7,729 nucleotides of DNA from Clostridiales bacterium (GTDB lineage: Bacteria; Bacillota; Clostridia; Peptostreptococcales; Anaerovoracaceae). Position numbers and translations under genes: made by a program. Numbering within the stretch: position 1 is the stretch's first letter; each line of letters begins with the position of its first letter. The stretch spans positions 1-7,729 of the forward strand of contig JAAYHT010000043.1 of NCBI GenBank assembly GCA_012735285.1, given 5' to 3'. Under the pieces are notes generated by a model, which was not told where the DNA came from, did no database searches, and worked only from the letters and a program-made list of their open reading frames with translations. Of the stretch, positions 5,416 through 7,729 are shown piece after piece.

Positions 5416-6174
5416 TTATGCTCCCTCTACCTGTTGAGTATCAATATCATCGTTTACTATAATTGAAATCTCTCCGAAGTTGGTCTTCTGTTCTACTCTG
5501 ACTGATTTCAATCTTATTAGTTCGAGCAAGGATACAAAAGTTAGAATAACATTGTATTCGCTCTTTACTCCCACCAGCAGATCTCTAAACTTTATTCTCC
5601 TTCTGCCGGTCAAGAACCTCTTCAACTGCTCTATCTTAGTCTCCATGGACATTTCCTGTCGTTTTATCCTGGTGTAATTATTCTTAACCTCTTCAATCCT
5701 CTTCCTTCTTCTTAAGAATATATCAAAGGCTTTGATGAACTGGATTAAATCTAGGTTGATAAACTCATCTGGCTCCCTGGTGTATACGCTAAGGTCTTCC
5801 TTGGGTTTGACATAGATCCTGCTATTTATTTCTTCCTGCATTTTAAGGTATTCTGCAATATTCTTATACTGCTTGTACTCTATAAGTTTTTCTACTAATT
5901 CACTTCTGGGATCTTCAATTTCCCCTTCAAGATCCTCAGGCCTATTCCTTGGAAGCAGCATCTTAGACTTTATTTCAATAAGAGTGGCTGCAAGAATCAT
6001 AAATTCTCCAGCCAATACAATATCTCTTTTTTGCATGTCTTCTATGTAATCCATATACTGTTTTGTAATCTCAGATATCTGGATGTCATATATGCTCATC
6101 TCAGCATTTTCTATAAGGTAGACAAGTAAATCGAAAGGACCTTCGAATACATCCAGTTTTACTTTATACACCAT
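5416..6174 (-). CDS. scpA: Segregation and condensation protein A
   Basis: ScpA (kleisin) has 252 residues here, close to the usual 240-260. It links the SMC neck and head and carries the ScpB dimer in the SMC-ScpAB condensin complex. The N-terminal kleisin signature FEGPFDLLVYLIE lies at 10-22. The helical block AATLIEIKSKMLLP at 62-75 is characteristic. The middle (about 83-185) is charged and includes RRRKR at 155-159. The C-terminal winged helix that contacts the SMC head includes VSLLELIRLK at 214-223. I start at the ATG at 6174, 6 nt after GGAG (6181-6184); an in-frame TTG at 6186 overlaps that site. A promoter lies at 6211-6239, so scpA heads its own unit, followed directly by scpB. 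Neither smc nor xerD is in view. Confidence 0.96.
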   Translation of the reverse strand: MVYKVKLDVFEGPFDLLVYLIENAEMSIYDIQISEITKQYMDYIEDMQKRDIVLAGEFMILAATLIEIKSKMLLPRNRPEDLEGEIEDPRSELVEKLIEYKQYKNIAEYLKMQEEINSRIYVKPKEDLSVYTREPDEFINLDLIQFIKAFDIFLRRRKRIEEVKNNYTRIKRQEMSMETKIEQLKRFLTGRRRIKFRDLLVGVKSEYNVILTFVSLLELIRLKSVRVEQKTNFGEISIIVNDDIDTQQVEGA

Positions 6175-6180
6175 ATGAAT

Positions 6181-6184
6181 CTCC
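6181..6184 (-). promoter_or_regulatory. Ribosome-binding site deciding the scpA ATG
   Basis: GGAG on the minus strand lies 6 nt before the ATG at 6174. The upstream in-frame TTG (6186-6184) shares its last base with this site and so is unlikely to initiate, which removes four residues (MEIH) from the longest frame. Confidence 0.75.
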
Positions 6185-6210
6185 AAAAAATGAAAGTTCT
6201 AACTCTGGTT

Positions 6211-6239
6211 ATTCTACCACAAAGCAAAAATACCCGCAA
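6211..6239 (-). promoter_or_regulatory. Probable promoter of the scpAB unit
   Basis: On the minus strand TTGCGG (6234-6239) and TAGAAT (6211-6216) are spaced by exactly 17 nt. TGG directly before TAGAAT forms an extended -10 (TGnTAGAAT), which compensates for the modest -35. The expected start near 6204 gives a leader of about 30 nt before scpA. A 6-bp inverted repeat, TTCTAC (6212-6217) / GTAGAA (6245-6250), brackets the promoter and might be an operator or chance. Confidence 0.6.
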
Positions 6240-6316
6240 TCAGAGTAGAAAGAGATATTGAATATTATTTTGTTTTATAGGGAATAAAAAACTTGTATCC
6301 TTAAAACGATTGACTA

Positions 6317-6415
6317 ATCAATTATGGGGAATATATTTAATAGGTAAAAAATATTTGGGAGATATATATTACCGTCTGTGTCCTCCCCATAATTTTTGAT
6401 GGTATACTATCTCCC
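6317..6415. repeat. Overlapping inverted repeats between argD and scpA
   Basis: Three pairings are visible. ATTATGGGGA (6321-6330) pairs with TCCCCATAAT (6384-6393), extendable by ATCA/TGAT at 6317-6320 and 6397-6400 across a small bulge. GGTAAAAAATAT (6343-6354) pairs with 6362-6373 with two mismatches. GGGAGATA (6357-6364) pairs with TATCTCCC (6408-6415). The first and third cross like a pseudoknot; the second and third exclude each other. The element is in the argD 3' region, upstream of the scpA promoter. It could be an mRNA 3' structure or a small palindromic insertion; no family was recognised. Confidence 0.5.
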
Positions 6416-6416
6416 T

Positions 6417-7604
6417 TTATTTTTTTATCAAATAATCACGGATGATTTCAAGACCCTTTTCAATCTCTTCTTCGGTAATAGTAAGAGGGGGTAACAGGCG
6501 CAGAACATCTGTACCTGCAGTAAGGGTTACAAGCCCTCTGTCTAACAGGTCCGCTACTGCTTTTTTAGGTCCCAGGTCCTTTAACTGGATACCTATCATA
6601 AGACCCTTGCCCCTTACTTCTTTTATCAGGGGACTGTTCCATCCCTTAACGGTTTCTTTTATTTTCTCTCCCTTTGCTTTCACTTGGTCTAAAAACCTCG
6701 GTTCAGTGACTATATCCAAAACTGCATTAGCTGCAGCACAGCAGATTAGATTCCCACCGTATGTGGTTCCATGGGTACCATGGGAAAGTATATCCTTACA
6801 CTTATCATTGACTAAGACTGCTGCTATGGGAACTCCTCCGCCTAAACCCTTTGCAAGGGTAACAATATCGGGTTTAATGTCAAGCCCTTGAAAACAGAAC
6901 ATATCCCCTGTCCTGCCAATACCTGTTTGAACCTCATCAAGTATAAGTAGAACATCCCTTTCAGAAATTATTTTAACCAGTTCTTTAACGTAATCCTGCT
7001 CCAAAGGATTGACTCCGCCCTCTCCCTGTATGCCTTCTACCATAACAGCACATACTTTCTCGTCTAAAGCATCAGTAAGGGCTTTTATGTCATTTGGGGG
7101 TACATATTTAAAACCCTCGACAAAGGGATGAAAATATTTGTGATGGGCGGGCTGGCCTGTGGCAGTAAGGGTGGCCATGGTCCTGCCGTGGAAGGACTGA
7201 TTCAGGGTTATAATAGTATAGCGTCCATCCCCATATTTATCATTGCTGTATTTACGAGCTATCTTAATAGCCCCTTCATTTGCCTCTGCCCCACTGTTTG
7301 CAAAAAAAGCTGCTTTCATACCAGAAAGTTTAATTAGTCTTTCTGCCAAAACTGCATAGGGTTGGGTATAAAAGAGATTGGAAACATGGGCCAAACGTCC
7401 TGCCTGTTCCGACACTGCTTTGACCCAGTGGGGATTTGCATGCCCTACGCTTATCACACCTATTCCGCTTGCAAAATCAATGTATTCCTTTCCTTCCGTA
7501 TCATAAAGCAGTGAACCCGAACCCTTTTTAAAAGCAACATTGTAGCGGGCATAGTTTTGTATTACATTTTCAGAATCTAACTGTTTAATATAATCTAAAT
7601 TCAT
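6417..7604 (-). CDS. argD: Acetylornithine aminotransferase
   Basis: This 395-residue protein is a class III, fold-type I PLP-dependent aminotransferase. It interconverts N-acetylglutamate 5-semialdehyde and N2-acetylornithine, with glutamate as amino donor, in arginine synthesis. The family blocks appear in order: FFANSGAEANEGAIKIARKY at 100-119 (PLP phosphate contact), SFHGRT at 137-142 with F138-H139, the LDEVQTGIGRTG loop at 222-233 with D223 contacting the PLP nitrogen, LAKGLGGG at 250-257 with K252 as the PLP lysine, and GTHGTTYGGN at 276-285. Where relatives usually read GGNPLACA, this one reads GGNLICCA, a mild oddity. The ATG at 7604 follows GGAGG at 4-nt spacing and lies 14 nt after the argB stop, so the two form an arg operon. 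Related ornithine or GABA aminotransferases share the fold, but length and argB linkage favour ArgD. Confidence 0.95.
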   Translation of the reverse strand: MNLDYIKQLDSENVIQNYARYNVAFKKGSGSLLYDTEGKEYIDFASGIGVISVGHANPHWVKAVSEQAGRLAHVSNLFYTQPYAVLAERLIKLSGMKAAFFANSGAEANEGAIKIARKYSNDKYGDGRYTIITLNQSFHGRTMATLTATGQPAHHKYFHPFVEGFKYVPPNDIKALTDALDEKVCAVMVEGIQGEGGVNPLEQDYVKELVKIISERDVLLILDEVQTGIGRTGDMFCFQGLDIKPDIVTLAKGLGGGVPIAAVLVNDKCKDILSHGTHGTTYGGNLICCAAANAVLDIVTEPRFLDQVKAKGEKIKETVKGWNSPLIKEVRGKGLMIGIQLKDLGPKKAVADLLDRGLVTLTAGTDVLRLLPPLTITEEEIEKGLEIIRDYLIKK

Positions 7605-7618
7605 AATTCCTCCATTAC

Positions 7619-7729
7619 TTATGCTGTTATCATAGTACCTATTCCTTCATCGGAAAGAAGCTCAATTAATATAGAATGCTCAACTGTTCCGTCGATTATA
7701 TGGGTGCGCTCCACTCCGCCCTTCAAAGC
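7619..7729 (-). CDS. argB: Acetylglutamate kinase, C-terminal 36 residues (5' part beyond window)
   Basis: The minus-strand frame entering from the right edge reads ALKGGVERTHIIDG, then EHSILIELLSDEGIGTMITA, and ends in TAA at 7619-7621. This is the conserved C-terminal end of acetylglutamate kinase, where GGVxRxHIIDG and the DEGIGTM tail are family hallmarks. ArgB phosphorylates N-acetylglutamate, the second step of the acetylated arginine pathway. Only the tail is present, so start, active site and arginine-feedback features cannot be judged. argD starts 14 nt after the stop, which fits an argC-J-B-D type operon. Confidence 0.9.
   Translation of the reverse strand, partial: ALKGGVERTHIIDGTVEHSILIELLSDEGIGTMITA

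Noticed and set aside
6187..6416. T-box or known riboswitch before scpA
   Set aside because: No T-box AGGGTGGNACCGCG-type motif or known aptamer core was seen, and the likely scpA promoter lies downstream of the structured part.
6442..6891. 149-codon plus-strand open frame opposite argD
   Set aside because: It lies wholly antisense to well-conserved argD sequence, has no recognisable domain, and is a shadow of codon use on the other strand.

Overview
The window looks like chromosomal DNA of a low-GC, anaerobic, probably spore-forming member of the Bacillota (Clostridia-like). Pointers are the AT-rich composition, strong AGGAGG-type ribosome-binding sites, frequent TTG/GTG starts, the scpA-scpB-D-Ala-D-Ala carboxypeptidase gene order, and a pair of DUF2935 proteins, a family I know mainly from Bacillus and Clostridium relatives. 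No mobile element, CRISPR array, tRNA or rRNA was recognised.

Layout. Positions 1-477 (minus) hold most of a NUDIX hydrolase gene running off the left edge. A divergent intergenic region (478-604) separates it from two tandem plus-strand paralogues of DUF2935 (605-1495 and 1518-2408). Each has 296 codons, begins with TTG and sits behind an identical AGGAGG at 8-nt spacing. A hairpin-rich convergent region (2409-2603) follows. Everything to the right is on the minus strand. Read in the direction of transcription from the right edge, this is the last 36 codons of argB, argD, a 240-nt non-coding gap with unusual inverted repeats and a good promoter, scpA, scpB, a hairpin/terminator, a full-length D-alanyl-D-alanine carboxypeptidase reading frame broken by one in-frame TGA, and a PyrK-like FAD/[2Fe-2S] oxidoreductase with a cysteine-rich N-terminus.

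How the genes work together. argB and argD are consecutive steps of arginine (ornithine) biosynthesis and form one operon. scpA and scpB abut and encode the two non-SMC subunits of the condensin complex. The carboxypeptidase would trim peptidoglycan stem peptides, but here it looks inactivated: the stop lies between the SxxK/SxN motifs and the KTG motif, and KTG itself reads KIG. The PyrK-like protein is probably a stand-alone flavin/iron-sulfur electron-transfer protein, since no pyrD is adjacent. The DUF2935 pair are all-helical, internally duplicated proteins with conserved His/Glu patterns compatible with a ferritin-like fold; their role is unknown.

Most worth checking are the nonsense-interrupted carboxypeptidase, the hairpin that buries its ribosome-binding site, the synchronised DUF2935 pair, the Cys-rich PyrK-like protein, and the overlapping inverted repeats between argD and scpA. 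I found no convincing multi-gene system that is clearly new.
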